DNA from: Cryptomeria japonica
Taxonomy: Eukaryota > Streptophyta > Pinopsida > Cupressales > Cupressaceae
Length of the DNA: 64,000 bases
NCBI RefSeq assembly: GCF_030272615.1
Contig: NC_081412.1
Coordinates: 38,508,911 to 38,572,910 of the forward strand
Direction: 5' to 3'
Shown here: positions 45,458 to 57,149 of the stretch, piece by piece
Position numbering within the stretch: position 1 is the first letter of the stretch
Layout: every line of letters starts with the position of its first letter
Position numbers and translations under genes: made by a program
Notes under the pieces: model-generated
Seen by the model: the letters and a program-made list of their open reading frames with translations, nothing else
Database searches by the model: none
Told to the model about the DNA's origin: nothing

Positions 45458-47632
45458 CGCGTGCATCTCATCTGCAGTCCTCTTCACTCCACGTGAAGGT
45501 GGCTGAGATGAATCATCCAGTTGTACGTGGTCCTGAGATGCACCATCCTATGTGTGTGCAGTATCAGTGTCTCCACCCTCCTGTCCAATATTAGTGTCTC
45601 CACCCTCCTATGCAGTATTAGTGTCTCCACCCTCCTATACATTATTAAAAGATTTTACATGAGAAGAATATTTAACATGATAGAAAGTTGCTTGCATAAT
45701 TCACTTATAAAGTAATTAAATACTAAAAATTTAAAATAAATTACCATACGACCGTGCTCTACAATGCCCTCACTGGTACGTGGAGGTCCACTATCATGAA
45801 CAAGAAAAGTGGTTGTAGTCAAGTCCTACAAAAAAAACATTGTACATCAATTTTGATAATCCCTATAAAAGCCAGGTACACAGTATAAACAAATTAGAAA
45901 TTATTTTTCTAATCATCACTGCAAATGACAATGTCAACGATTGCATCTGGCTCAATACCATAGCCATACCAATACTGGTAGTGGTATCAACCTAAACACC
46001 AAATATAAAGCATGAATCAAACTTGTATATATACATAAATTATAAAGTATATATATAGACTACAAGTTTATCGCAGAAAAGCATACATGTGATGTAGGAA
46101 AAGTAACTGATGGGCGAAGGCGTACATGTGATGCACCATCAAACAATCTAGAAGCCTACAATTGCAAAAAATAATGAACATGAATCAAAGTTGTATATAA
46201 ATTAGTAAGCATATAAACACATCAAGTTAATGGATGAAAAACGTACTAGTGGTATATGATGCTGAGTTTCAGCGGTCCATGGGTCACGTGAAGAACTACC
46301 CACCTCGGTGCTATACAAAGCACCCTACAAAATTGAAAAAACATATCATACACATCATTACATTAAAAATTTTATTGTTTATTTTAAATGTACATATCAA
46401 TACAATGTATCTAGATGAAAGTGCATACCGTAAATGGGGCACCAACATCTCTAGGTATCGAGGTAACATGATGTTGGTTCCTCAATGACGTGGTATGATC
46501 CATCCTCTGTTCAGAAAAAATTAAATCATGTTATGGTTCATATGTGTATATATAAGGAATTTAATATTGCACTATAAATTATATAAATGAATTTGTACCT
46601 CTATAGGCTGATCATCATCTACCCACAGGAGATCAACATATGAAGAGATGACATCAGCATGTGTAGCCTCCTCGACATCATCATAACTACCATGGGCAGC
46701 ATCAACATCATCAAAATCACCATCTCCTCTAGGGGCAGCCTCACTCTGTGGACCCATACATACATCCCCGCAGCTCGTGCAAACATGTGCTAAGCTGGGG
46801 CAGCCCTAACCTCGCACAACTGTTGTACCGAATTGCTCGACAGGGCACTCAATGAACCAAGAGCAGAATCCACTTCTCGATGATGGGCAGGTGTTGGAAC
46901 AACTGGTGATGGAAGAGGAACCAATGGATCATCGCACACATGGTTTCTAACCTCGTCGCTCAGTTTTTCTCTTGGCCTATCCTGGGGCATGCCTCTCTCG
47001 ATCCCCTAAAATGATCAAATATCAAAGTAATTGGGCTTTTTACCCAATTCAAATTTGGCCCATAATTTCTTCAAAAAATACATCGGGGCCTCATGATTGG
47101 AGTGTGGTGGATGATCAAACACCATCCACAACAACTCCCAAAAGTGTCTAGATATGCTTGGGTGCCTACACCATCAAATTGAGATCTGTGGCTTCTTTAG
47201 ATCTATCTCTTCACCCATCTTAGGGTTCACAAAATATTGTTTCAAATCCATTTTTTTATTTTTAATTCATTGACTTGTTTGTATGTTAGGCCATTAGCGT
47301 AAAATGCACGCAACCCCTCCCGCCAACTACTATAGCTATCCAAATTGATATCTAAAGCTTGTACAGACTATACAAACCCTTGCATACTATCTGCAAGGCA
47401 TAACAAATGCGGAGGTGGATGAGGCTCGAGTCTTAGTATGGATATCTCTAATCAAAGAATCGATATTCATCCTAATTGTCTGCCTCAACTGATCGGGTGG
47501 AGGTGGAGGTGGAAGTGGAGGTGGAGGTGGAGGTGGAGGGGGAGGGGGTGGAGGTGGAGGTGGTGCTAGACCTAATAGCTCATCTATCTCAAACTCATCC
47601 ATTCTGTGAAAATAATCTGCATATATATACAA
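45458..47632 (-). pseudogene. Second transposon gene, multi-exon, unknown function
   Basis: Convergent to the transposase. Coding-like blocks alternate with AT-rich intron-like gaps. The first is MDEFEIDELLGLA followed by poly-Pro (GGAGGT repeat, 47500-47562). Then come SYSSWREGLRAFYANGLTYK (about 47320), FWELLWMVFDHPPHSNHEAP and KKLWAKFELGKKPNYFDI (about 47010-47150), an acidic exon with CTSCGDVCMGPQSEAA and DDVEEATHADVISS ending PIE|GT (46600-46790), and small exons near 46430-46505, 46240-46325, 46075-46160, 45910-45990 (YWYGYGIEPDAIVDIV) and 45743-45826. The last exon has three EGGDTNTA-type repeats and ends GVKRTADEMHASS. Frameshifts near 46790 and 47300 and a few stops suggest decay. 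The Trp-rich block may be DNA-binding. No family was recognised; it is possibly an accessory transposition protein. Confidence 0.45.
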
Positions 47633-47659
47633 ACATGAAAATTTACAATTACTATTGAA

Positions 47660-50040
47660 TTTACATTTCCCCTTCCAAAAAAACTTATAATTAAATACAA
47701 TTTACCAACTTAAATATAAAAAAAGGAAACTCACATAGATCTATAATATTATTAATAGGTGGGTCTATTTTAATAATAAGCATCATTTAAGAAATATTAT
47801 CCACTTAAATCAAAGTATAAGAAATATTCTACAAAATAAAACATCATAATGCCCATGCAACTCAAACAATACTTTTTAACATCTAAAGATGCATTAGTAT
47901 AAGTTCCATCAAAATCATAAAAATAATCATGAGAGACAGAGAGAGAATATATAATGAATAAATGACTCCACTGATTTAGATAATGAAGGTAACTTCCATG
48001 GAATTACAATTTAGTACCCTTACAATATTTAACCATTATCGTCAATTAGGCTACCACTTTATATTTTCAACTTGGGATTCGATTCAACTACTCTCTTTTG
48101 GTTTTAACTAAATTCATTAAAGTCATAAGTTATATCTATGAACTCGTCAATACATGTACTACTTTGTTGTGTTCTTTTCTAGAATCATTGGATGATTTAG
48201 TGATCACAACTAGTAGTACTACACTAAGTTGAAGCTTGAATAAATAGTAGGTTCTCTACTCTTGGAGGAGTTAAAACAAAAAAAAACTATTTTTTTTTTA
48301 TATTCAATTTTATATTGGTATTTTCTTGTTCAAAGTTGCAACCCACAAAATGTGATTCCAATATTGATCTATATTTGATTCTTATTTTTGTTAAATCTGC
48401 CACTAGTGTGATTTATTGTCCTCTTAACTTAAATCAAGCTATGTAAATTTAAAGCCTCGTAACTTTTGATAGAGAGCATATTTTTTCATGCTTCATGTGG
48501 CATTGAAAAGGTGGTTCGTAAATCTTCATAGATCACACAATTATTTTCTAGAATATTCCCTCGTATTTTATATTTTATTTTTTGTGATTTCACATTCTAG
48601 TCATTTACTTGGACATCTTGGCACTTGAAAATGACCATCTTACATTCTATGAATTTGTTTAATATGTTTTATATGTATTGATTTTATTGATCTTTTAATT
48701 TTTTATTTGAGGAGGTATCATAGGTTTCTCTATTCGTCCTTTTGTGGTAAAATTAGAAAGGGATAACTATGATTCTTTTGTAAAATGATATCTTGATAAG
48801 TTTTAGGTGGTGTAATCATTTTCCTTTTATGTATGGACTCATACCTAAACTAGAAACACGAGAAATTATATAATCTTGGTGTAACATCATTGACCATGTA
48901 GGAGTGATTTGATCTAGTATCAAGATCATGATTCTATGTGTATTGCATTGGATATTGATTTCCCCCACACACTTTGGAATAGACTTTAGGAGATCCATGG
49001 AGACCCTCATATCTCTCCATTCCTAGAGGATCCTATTGTAGATTGTTTCATTCCCTTTGTAGATGAAGATCACATACCCTTTGATGGTGATAATTAAGAG
49101 GAAATTTATTATATCATAGGTCTTGCATGTTTTGACAATTTAGAGGCTTGTCTCATTCTTCAAGTACTCATCCTATCAAGACCTAATATCCATCTTAAAT
49201 GTTTTTTATTATTTTAGATTATTATCACCAATTCCATAAACCCAATTGATTTAGTCTAGCTTGGCATTAATCACCTTCTAAACATGACCACTTGGGATTC
49301 ATATCTTTTGAATATATTATCCTTGTTTGAGGAGTTTAGAATTACATATGTTAAATATTATTTTGATCCTCTTTCATGATAGCTATGCCATCATTGGCAA
49401 CCCATCATATTATCTTTGGTGCTCATTCTACTTCGATCCTCACAAGATTCTTTATCATCATTTTGTTCCAACATGTGAATATTTGTGAAGTTTTTGGAGA
49501 CACAAGTCTATTTAGATTTTAATTTTGTATTTACCCAACTTATTATAATGACATTTCCAGTCACCAATGTATTTATTTCTTCCTAAAGGAAAAAAAAAAT
49601 GTTGTTTGCAAGTAATGGATCATGTTTTTTCTTCAATCTTTCATCATTAGCATGTGACCTACTTCTTTATGGGGAGTTTTGTATTCTCATTTTATCTCTC
49701 TTATTAAGGGGGTATTTACTATAAAAAGGAGGTATTGGTTATTAGAGGAAGATAAAAGGATAAAGCAAAGAGAAAAAAAGAAGAAAAATGACATGTTATC
49801 ATGTTTGTAAATATATAGTATATCTTTAGAGATTGGGCTAAGTAAGGAATTAGTGATGATTAATAGTGATAGTTAGAGTATTATCAAATTTAAGAATCCT
49901 ATTTTTCACACACAAAAAAACACATTCATATTCATTATCATTTTAAAGTTCAATTTAAACATAAATTAAACATCTAACTTTTACAAAAGAATCTTATAAT
50001 TAAATATAACATTTAGAAATATAAATTTTAACTTTTAGAT
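47660..50040. other. No clear gene; possible gypsy 3' remnant
   Basis: Mostly AT-rich. Plus-strand frames at 49020-49160 read PIVDCFIPFVDEDHIPFDGD followed by ACFDNLEA, a phrase I associate with the region downstream of pol in some gypsy elements. Support is weak and the rest is unreadable. Confidence 0.3.
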
Positions 50041-50049
50041 TTTTACGCA

Positions 50050-50190
50050 TGATTAAAATAGAGAGAGAGAGGGGGAGAGTAGGTAATTTGAGATACAACG
50101 AGTTAGAGAGAGAATAGATAATTTGAGAGATAGAGAGTAGGTAATGATAGAGAGAGGGTAACATGTGAAAGAAAGAGAGGGGGGTAATGT

Positions 50191-50229
<39 letters not shown>

Positions 50230-50325
50230 GGGGTAATGTGGGTGAGAGAGAGAGGGGATAATGAGAGATTGAGAGAGAGAGAGAGAGGGGGTAATGTGTG
50301 TGAGAGAGAGAGGGGATAATGAGAG

Positions 50326-50368
<43 letters not shown>

Positions 50369-50430
50369 ATAATGACAGAGATGGTAACATGTATGTGTGT
50401 GTGTGAGAGAGAAGGGGGGTTTATTATTGA
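50050..50430. repeat. (GA)n and (GT)n compound microsatellite
   Basis: GAGAGA runs alternate with GTGTGT runs (50189-50213) and a repeated GGGGGTAATGTG/GGGGATAATGAGAGATTGA module of about 55 bp (50215-50345). Long open frames here are artefacts. Confidence 0.9.
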
Positions 50431-50435
50431 TTTTC

Positions 50436-50610
50436 ATCTAGGGTTTATTATTTGTTAATTTTTTAGGGTTTGTTGTTCGTTTATTTTCTAGGGTTTATTG
50501 TTCATTTTTTATCTATCTAGGGTTTAGTGTTAGTTTTTCTGTTCAAGGTTTATTGTTTGTTTTTTGTGTCTAATGTTTATTGTTCATTTATGTTTTTGTT
50601 TTTTGTTTTT
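50436..50610. repeat. TAGGGTTTATTGTT degenerate tandem repeat
   Basis: Six to seven copies of (C)TAGGGTTTATTGTTnnTTTTT at 22-36 bp spacing. Each holds the AGGGTTT of the plant telomere heptamer but within a longer unit. Confidence 0.65.
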
Positions 50611-50887
50611 TTCCTACAGTTTTTACTATTCATGTTTTTTGCAATATTTAAAAACTAAAAACTATTTTAAACATGAAATAAAATAAAATAAAAAATGTTT
50701 TTCAAACTTTAAAACACTAAAATTAAAAAATAACAATAAATAACATTTTTTTATGAAAAATAATAACAACAAATTAACATTTTTTAATGAAAAATAATAA
50801 AAATAAATAAAACAGAATATAAAAAATAAAACTAAATACCTGGAAGGATGTCAAACATGGTCTGGGGGGTCAGCTGGGATGAAAAAA

Positions 50888-51255
50888 ATGGGTACCCGTG
50901 CTCCTCTGAAACGTCTACCCATTTTTGAAATAGTGAAAATGATGGAAAATAGTTTTAAAAAATAAATAAATACATTCCAAAAATGGGCGCATGTTTTCTT
51001 CAAATCAGGCGTGCTCCTCTGAAATGTCTACCCATTTTTGAAATAGTGAAAATGATGGAAAATGGTTTTAAAAAAATAAATAAATACATTCCAAAAATGG
51101 GCGCTCAGTTTTTTTCAAATCGGGCGCCCAATTTGAAGAAAACATGCGCCCGTTTAGCTTTGGGCACCCATTGCTAAATGGACACTGGTTTTTGAATGGC
51201 TCGGGCATCCAAAACAAAATAGGTGCCCGATTTGTAAAAATTGGACACCCATTTC
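50888..51255. repeat. Right sub-terminal palindrome array
   Basis: GGGnnCCC-type units in both orientations: AAATGGGTACCCGTG (50888), ATGGGCGCATG (50985), ATGGGCGCTCAG (51098), AAATCGGGCGCCCAATTT (51117-51134), ATGCGCCCGTTT (51144), TGGGCACCCATTG (51161), TAGGTGCCCGATTT (51221) and TTGGACACCCATTTC (51241). Part of the array is a 112-bp tandem duplication (50899-51010 and 51011-51122). Confidence 0.65.
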
Positions 51256-51275
51256 TAGCAGGCTCTTTTCCCAAC

Positions 51276-51343
51276 CCGCAGACTTCTGCGGGATTGGGAC
51301 CCAACTTTGTGCATTTACCCAATGCTCCTGCATGTTTGGCCCC
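51276..51343. repeat. Right inverted-end candidate with hairpin
   Basis: A strong hairpin, CCCAACCCGCAGA...TCTGCGGGATTGGG on plus (51270-51298), is followed by TGGGACCCAACTTTGTGCA (51295-51313) and TTGGCCCC (51336), which match the left candidate in inverse. Confidence 0.45.
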
Positions 51344-51389
51344 AAACTTTAACCACTTAATGGTTAGATTGGGTGAATGGGCAATATTT

Positions 51390-52437
51390 TCTTGTGTCAG
51401 CCTGCTCCAAGTTTTCACATGAAAATGCCTAGGAGAGGTATATAAGTAAGGTATCCTCCCCGATTTTGAGAGAGCACAAAAATAGCTTGATGATATAGAT
51501 ACAAAAGGAGACACCAAAAAGACAACTCAATTCCAAGAGCATGAGATCAAGCATTAGGGCATTGAAGATTAGGAGTAATTTTCAAATCAATACATTTGTG
51601 ATGACACCCATGATCTTGTATTCCTAAATTCAATTATATTCGAGTCAACATCAATGTATCTTCATGAGCATTTCAACATCAAGAATGCCTATGAAGGTAT
51701 CATATCAATTATTTTTGGACCTAGAGTTTCTTAGAGATTACTGTAGATTTATCTTTATCATATCAAGCTTATCATTTGTCTCCAAACCTCATTTAGAGTC
51801 TAATCTCATATCATATCATACCATATAGTTGTTTCCACATTCTAGAATTTGCATTGCATCCTAATCTTGAGTCTCATACATTGTCATATAACTAATCCTA
51901 GGTCAAAAATCAAAAGTACAATGACACGTGCCTATTAAGATGAGCACAAGAAAGAAGAGAAATGAAACAACAAGGAGAATTTTATTTGGAAAGAAACCTT
52001 AATGATGAAGAACACATTAATGTCAAGGATTAGGAAGAACAAAAATTGAAGCTGATGATGAAGAGGTGGCCCAAGACATGTAGAGGAAGCACTTGATGAT
52101 CATAGATTCACTACACTATTTAAACAAGTTATCAAATGTAACCCACAACATTATTTCAAAGCCCTTGTTAATGAAGGAATCCAAATAGCTTATGTTTTTG
52201 ACATATCATGTTACTCACGCTAAATGTTAAAGTTGTTGAATCAAGTGTGTCTAAAAATACTAAGACAAACAATTATGACTTGTTTATTTACAACCAGGTT
52301 GCAAACGTTTTACAAAGACCCCAGATCCAACACCTACAAATGATCCTATTTTGGATGAACCTATATCATTAAGACAAAGTTAGACACTCAAGAACAATAA
52401 GACATCATCTCACAAGTTTTCAATCGAGGATATATGT
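51390..52437 (+). repeat. Gypsy LTR/leader region (probable)
   Basis: Non-coding DNA upstream of the gypsy gag. A TATA-like TATATAAGTAAGG lies at 51439-51451 and could be the LTR promoter. LTR ends, PBS and a second LTR could not be fixed. Short frames near 52250-52420 (FTIEDICPYPFNLSISML type) lead into gag. Confidence 0.35.
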
Positions 52438-52980
52438 CCCTATCCTTTTAATCTAAGTATTTCAATGCTACATTTTCCTAGTCATTGGGAGATACCAACA
52501 CTTGATAAATATAGAGAAAAATGGGATCCTAAGGATCACTTGAGAGAATTTTGTGTCACTACTTTAGAATTTGTCATTTATGAAACATACCTTATGAGAT
52601 TATTCCCTCATAGTCTTGGAGGATGGGCTAAGAAATGGATTTCACTACTACCACCAACTATTAAGTCTTTTCAAGAACTGGCTGATAAATTTATTTCACA
52701 TTATACTTATAACTGTGAATATGAAGTGACCACGATGAACCTCTTTACCACCAAACAAAAACAAGGAGAACTCTTTGTCTCATTTTTAAAAAGATGGAGA
52801 CAGTTGACCAAAAGAGCACCTTACAATATTCCTAACAAACAACATCTTGATCTCTTTTGTTGAAATCTAGACAAGGACATTGGAAAAGAACTTTTCCTTA
52901 AATGTTTAGACTCCTTTGATGAAGTAATAAAAATGGGATTTCAAAATTTTGACAAACCCTTATTGATGATGGCACTATGA
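52438..52980 (+). pseudogene. Ty3/gypsy gag capsid remnant
   Basis: Encodes LHFPSHWEIPTLDKYREKWD, PKDHLREF, ETYLMRLFPHSLGGWAKKW, SFQELADKFISHY and TTKQKQGELFVSFLKRWRQL (52465-52863), the Retrotrans_gag (PF03732) capsid order of plant Tat/Athila-like gypsy elements. It is interrupted by a TGA at 52861, after which NLDKDIGKELFLKCL continues the domain. The zinc knuckle is lost or unreadable. The protein would form the particle shell around element RNA. Confidence 0.82.
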
Positions 52981-53289
52981 AGATAAATAATGATAGAGAT
53001 TACAAGACAAACTCAAATTCAAACGACACAACACCCTTTTAGGCTAAAAACAAGAATGTGGTTAATGATGGAGTTGTTGATGTGAAATCTGCTAAAACCT
53101 CACCACTCATTTATAACCTTAAAGGTTCATTTTCAGACAAGGGAAAAGAAAAAAAAGAGCTATCCTAAATGAAAATTTACACCATTAGGACAACCACTTG
53201 AATCGGTATTGAAAGAAATTATTGAAAGTGATCTTATAACACTATCAAAAATAAGAGAGTATAAGACACAAGTCAAAACCCCATGTTTG

Positions 53290-54385
53290 AATGATAATCA
53301 CTTTTGTGAGTATCATAGACAAAATGGACACAAAACTAATAGTTGCAATTGAATCTAAAATGTGATACAAGATCTTATTGATGAGAGAAAAATTGCAGTT
53401 GATGGACACACCCCTTTTGGTAAATCTGATTGTGAGATGTTCAAACATCCCTTCCCTAAGCATGCAAAGGATAAAGGGAAAGCCATTAAATTTTCTGATG
53501 GTGTAAATTATACCCATGCTCAATATTACTATGTCATAAATTACATCAATGAGGTAGATAATCATGTAAATACTTTCATTATAAAAGGCAAAGAACTTGA
53601 ATGCAATGTCACCACACATAGAGGCATAATTACCCTTCGAGTTCCTAATTCTAAACCTACTACACCAAATTTGAGATATAACCTTATAGAACATTGAGGC
53701 ACGACACCCACATGAAGTTCTATACTTGAGATTCTACGCTTATCTCTTGAGCATAAAGCTATCCTTGACAAAGCACTTTCTAATGCTACTATACCTACTA
53801 ACCTACATGTAGATCAATTCCAAGCTATGATAGGACATATAGCCTCCCCTCACAATCTCACTTTCACGGAAATTGACGATTCATCCATGCAACAACCTTA
53901 TAATGTTCCCTTACATATTAATTTTTTTATACATAAAATTAAGATCAAGCGAACTTTGATAGATGGAGAAGTGGGTGTTAATATTTGTACTTTGAAAGTA
54001 ATAACTAAATTAGGGTTCTCTAAGAATGCAGTGGACCCAGAAAAGAAAATCACCATCAAAGCTTATGATGAAGAGGAACGTTCATCTAAAGGATGCATTA
54101 CATTACCAATTAAGGTTGGTCCTGTGGTTAAGGATGTGGTTTTCCAAGTCCTCAATCTCCCTTTGACTTACAATATCATTCTTGGAAGACCATGGATACA
54201 TGCAATGCCATTTGTTCCCTCTGCATACCATCAACGTATAAAATTCCCACACAATGGTACAAAAATAACTATACCACGAGATACAAATCCTTTTATGTAT
54301 TCACAATTCCTAAGATTAAACTCACGATTACAAGGAATTGTGAAGCACCCCCTTCTCAAGCATATGTTTATCCTAAATATTTGAA
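53290..54385 (+). pseudogene. Ty3/gypsy linker and aspartic protease remnant
   Basis: A linker segment (53362-53697: MIQDLIDERKIAVDGH, PFPKHAKDKGKA) is followed, after a stop at 53695 and a short broken stretch, by 53827-54384. The latter holds KIKRTLIDGEVGVNICTLKV, ITIKAYDEEERSSKGCITLP and LTYNIILGRPWIHAM. This is the retropepsin fold order: catalytic loop D-G-x-x-G, flap, then ILGRPW. The usual DGGAG-like catalytic loop reads DGEVG here, so it may be inactive. It lies 0.3 kb downstream of gag in the same orientation. No reverse transcriptase follows; after 54440 frames are scrambled to 54830. Confidence 0.8.
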
Positions 54386-54439
54386 AGCATCCACTTCTAA
54401 ATCTAATGAGACTTTAAGGTCAAAATACAATTAAAAGAA

Positions 54440-55204
54440 TATGAGGTGGGAGAGTATTCCATGAGTTGTGCACTTTGCATTGGAAAATTACCATTGTCTT
54501 CTAGAAATTATGACAAACCACACATGATAGAAACCACATTAGATATTATCACTATGGTCTATAAATTACCAACTAGTTTTACAAAATGGGAAGCACTCTA
54601 TTACAAAATGAAAAAGAAGATCTCCTCGGCTAGCTATATAAAGATGAGAACATAGAAAAAGGATAGACTAAGAAACCAGACATTAAAATAAAAATTGAAT
54701 AATATGGAAAAATAATAGAGACAATGAAAAGGTATGGATATGATGATCACAATCCTCTTGGTCTACAAAAGAAAGGTACACTTAAACCGATACAACATAA
54801 TGGTGGAAGTAGAGCTTCTAACTTAGGCTATGACATGTAGATTGGTAATACCTCACTAATACATTTGGACTAGATTTTTGACTGAGGTTTCCGACGAAGA
54901 AGGTATATTGTGACCAAATTTGATTTTTTTTGAAAAAATGTCTGCATTCATCATAATTCCTTTTTCCAAAACAGTGCTCAAGTTCATCGTAATTCCGATG
55001 ACAGTGACCATTACAAAATAAAAAAAGAGGCAGGGGATTCATTTGTGAATTTCAATCCCGTGTAGGCATCCGTGGTGACTTCAACCCCCAAGAACATCAA
55101 ACCTGTGTCGAAGGTAATCCCATGCAGGAGGTAGATTCAAATTGCCCTAGTTTTTAATTTCATGTTGCAAAAAATATACATGTGGTGGTTAATTGTCCTA
55201 GTTT
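54440..55204. other. Decayed gypsy tail and spacer
   Basis: Short broken plus-strand frames to about 54830 (e.g. YGYDDHNPLGLQKKG) probably continue the gypsy polyprotein. 54830-55204 holds nothing recognisable. Confidence 0.35.
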
Positions 55205-56010
55205 AATCTCATAAAACCATAGAACTATGATTGAGGAGTGAGCGTTCAATTTTGTAGCAGCAATCGCTTCCTCCCGTATACACGCGTGTTGATTGTTCAC
55301 ATGAGATCACATCTCTTTGCGGCATCGTATCAAACAATTCACGAGCCTTGTCCATGTTTCCACATTTTGCATTCATGTCAAGCAGGGCATTTGCAAGTAC
55401 AACACCTAACAAAATTCCTCTATCTGTTATGCTTTGATGGATGTCCATACCCTATTCCAAAGCTCCCATTTTTGCATAGGCAGGGAGGATGCTAGCAAAG
55501 GTTGTGGAATTTGGCTTTATGCCTTCCAATTTCATTTGCTTGAAAGTGTCTAAAGCCTTTTCGACAAATCCATTTTGTGCATATCCAACAATTGTTGCAG
55601 TCCATGAGGTAACATTTCTTTCAGGCATTCTATCAAACAGTTCACATGCCTTGTCTATGCTTCCACATTTTGCATACATGTTTACCAGGGTAGTTACAAC
55701 TACAACATTTGACAAAATTTCTCTATCCTTTATGCTTCGATGAATGTCCATACCCTGTTCCAAATCTCCCATTTTGGCACAGACAGGGAGGATAGTAGCA
55801 ATGGTCATGGAATTTGGATTTACACCTACCGATTGCATTTTCTTGAAAGTTTCTAAAGCCTTCTCAACAAATCCATTTTGTGCAGTTGCAACTACATCTG
55901 ACAAAATTCCTCTATCTTTTATGCTTTGATGGATGTCCATACCTTGTTCCAAAGCTCCCATTTTGGCACAGGCTGGGAGTACGCTGGCAAACGTAACTAA
56001 AGAAATGCAA
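55205..56010 (-). pseudogene. PPR-protein pseudogene (PLS type)
   Basis: Pentatricopeptide repeats in tandem: FASVLPACAKMGALEQGMDI, VVVTTLVNMYAKCGSIDKAC, MPERNVTSWTATIVGYAQNG, FVEKALDTFKQMKLEGIKPN and so on. The L and S repeat spacing is that of plant organelle RNA-editing or processing factors. Defects: a deletion of about one repeat between ILSDVV and ATAQNGF (near 55875), a TAG at about 55450, and loss of frame after DVISCEQS (about 55290). Start and E/DYW domains are missing. The three MGALEQGMDIHQSI-type units are nearly identical, suggesting recent amplification before death. No introns are expected in this family, so it could be a retrocopy or a DNA fragment. Confidence 0.85.
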
Positions 56011-57149
56011 TGATCAGCTCCAAAGACATCAAACCACTACTAACAAAACCAAGAGTCTAAAATATGATAGGGAATAGTGTGAGCTGTCCTGAAATAAAAT
56101 ATTTTATTTTCAATTTCAACTAAAACATAATTACTCAACCATTTAATGTTATTAATAAGTGTTTAATTTATGAAAGAGATAAATGGTTGGCCACAAGTAC
56201 ATGAGTTAGTAAATGCACACAAATAAGTGAATTTGATATTCAAAACTATCTACAATGAATTCAATTCTTGTCCATTAGTCATTTATGTTTGCAATAAGCA
56301 TCTTTCTTTGTTTTTCTTAATCTTTATTCATAGTTATGTGCATATTTCACATTCTATAATTAGGATATCAATTACTATGGATGAACACTAGCATGATGTT
56401 TGTGTTGTGGTATAGATGCATGGAAACATAATTATGGGATTGTTATATTATAGAGATCATAAATCTTGATATCGCATATTAGTTCTAGCTCTTCTTGGAT
56501 TGAGTCTAAAGTTGACATACAGTCATTAAGCCATTATTAGCAGATCTATCCATTTCTAGTAAAGACAATTGAGAAAGTCATTTTCATATTGAGAGTTTCT
56601 TATCTGTTTACCTATTGATCATTATTAAGCCGTAATATTTAGGTCTATTTATCTCTCTTGCAAAACCTCTGTAAGTGTCCTAGATTGTCCCTACTACTCA
56701 CTCTTCAATGAAATAGTGGAGTTCTAAAGATTTGTTACACAAGATGGTGTTGAACGTATCAACAAGGCTAGCATGGAAGGCATGTTCAAGCTTCCACTTG
56801 TCCAACTTACAACAAATGTTTTGTTGATAGAAGAAATTCTTGAAATAGGAATACAATCGAAAGACAAGTAAGTACATACAAACCTCCTTAGTTGAAAGTA
56901 AAATCTGTGTATAAAAAGAGTACATTGAATCCCAATCCATAAACATAATAGAGATACTGATGGAGACTTCATTGGATGTAGCATGTTGCACCAAAGTTGT
57001 TAGAGTATGCTAAGCTAGTACATAATGTTTCCTAAAGCCGCATTAGTATTTTACCCAGATCATTATCTACCAAAACTAACTATAGTAATCCTTTTGAGGA
57101 TTCATTTCATGGTGCTAGATCTTCATTTAGTTCCACTTCTTGTTGGAGA
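56011..57149. other. No gene seen
   Basis: AT-rich spacer. A minus-strand open segment at 56698-56994 is not recognised and its overlapping plus-strand frames are also open, so no coding call is made. Confidence 0.45.

Larger units (their letters stand above)
39130..51343. mobile_element. Proposed large two-gene DNA transposon (decayed)
   Basis: The proposal rests on four observations. There is a plus-strand gene with transposase-like motifs (40349-43536) and a minus-strand multi-exon gene (47632-45458) arranged tail to tail. Arrays of GGGnnCCC palindromes occur just inside both ends (40045-40166 and 50888-51255). Inverted similarity links 39145-39191 and 51295-51343 (TGCAnnAAGTTGnGTCCCA, 16 of 19 positions, plus GGGCCAA further out). 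A hairpin lies at the same place on both sides (39188-39212 and 51276-51298). The exact termini and target duplication were not found, and later insertions have probably enlarged the region. The right end might instead belong to the adjoining gypsy LTR. Confidence 0.45.

Noticed and set aside
47476-47658. Val/Glu-rich plus-strand frame
   Set aside because: Antisense translation of the poly-Pro GGAGGT microsatellite in the minus-strand gene.
50000-50437. Overlapping open frames of Ser-Leu and Thr-His repeats
   Set aside because: Translations of GA and GT microsatellites, with three overlapping frames open at once.
39130-51343. Interpreting the region as a retrovirus-like or CACTA element
   Set aside because: No LTR pair, PBS, PPT or pol motifs enclose it, and the transposase lacks the Transposase_21 motifs seen in the true CACTA gene at 59.8 kb.
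56029-56046. CACTACTAACAAAACC as the 5' end of the CACTA element, which would enclose the CWC22 copies
   Set aside because: Only the first bases resemble a CACTA terminus and no sub-terminal repeats or matching inverted end are in the window; kept only as a possibility.
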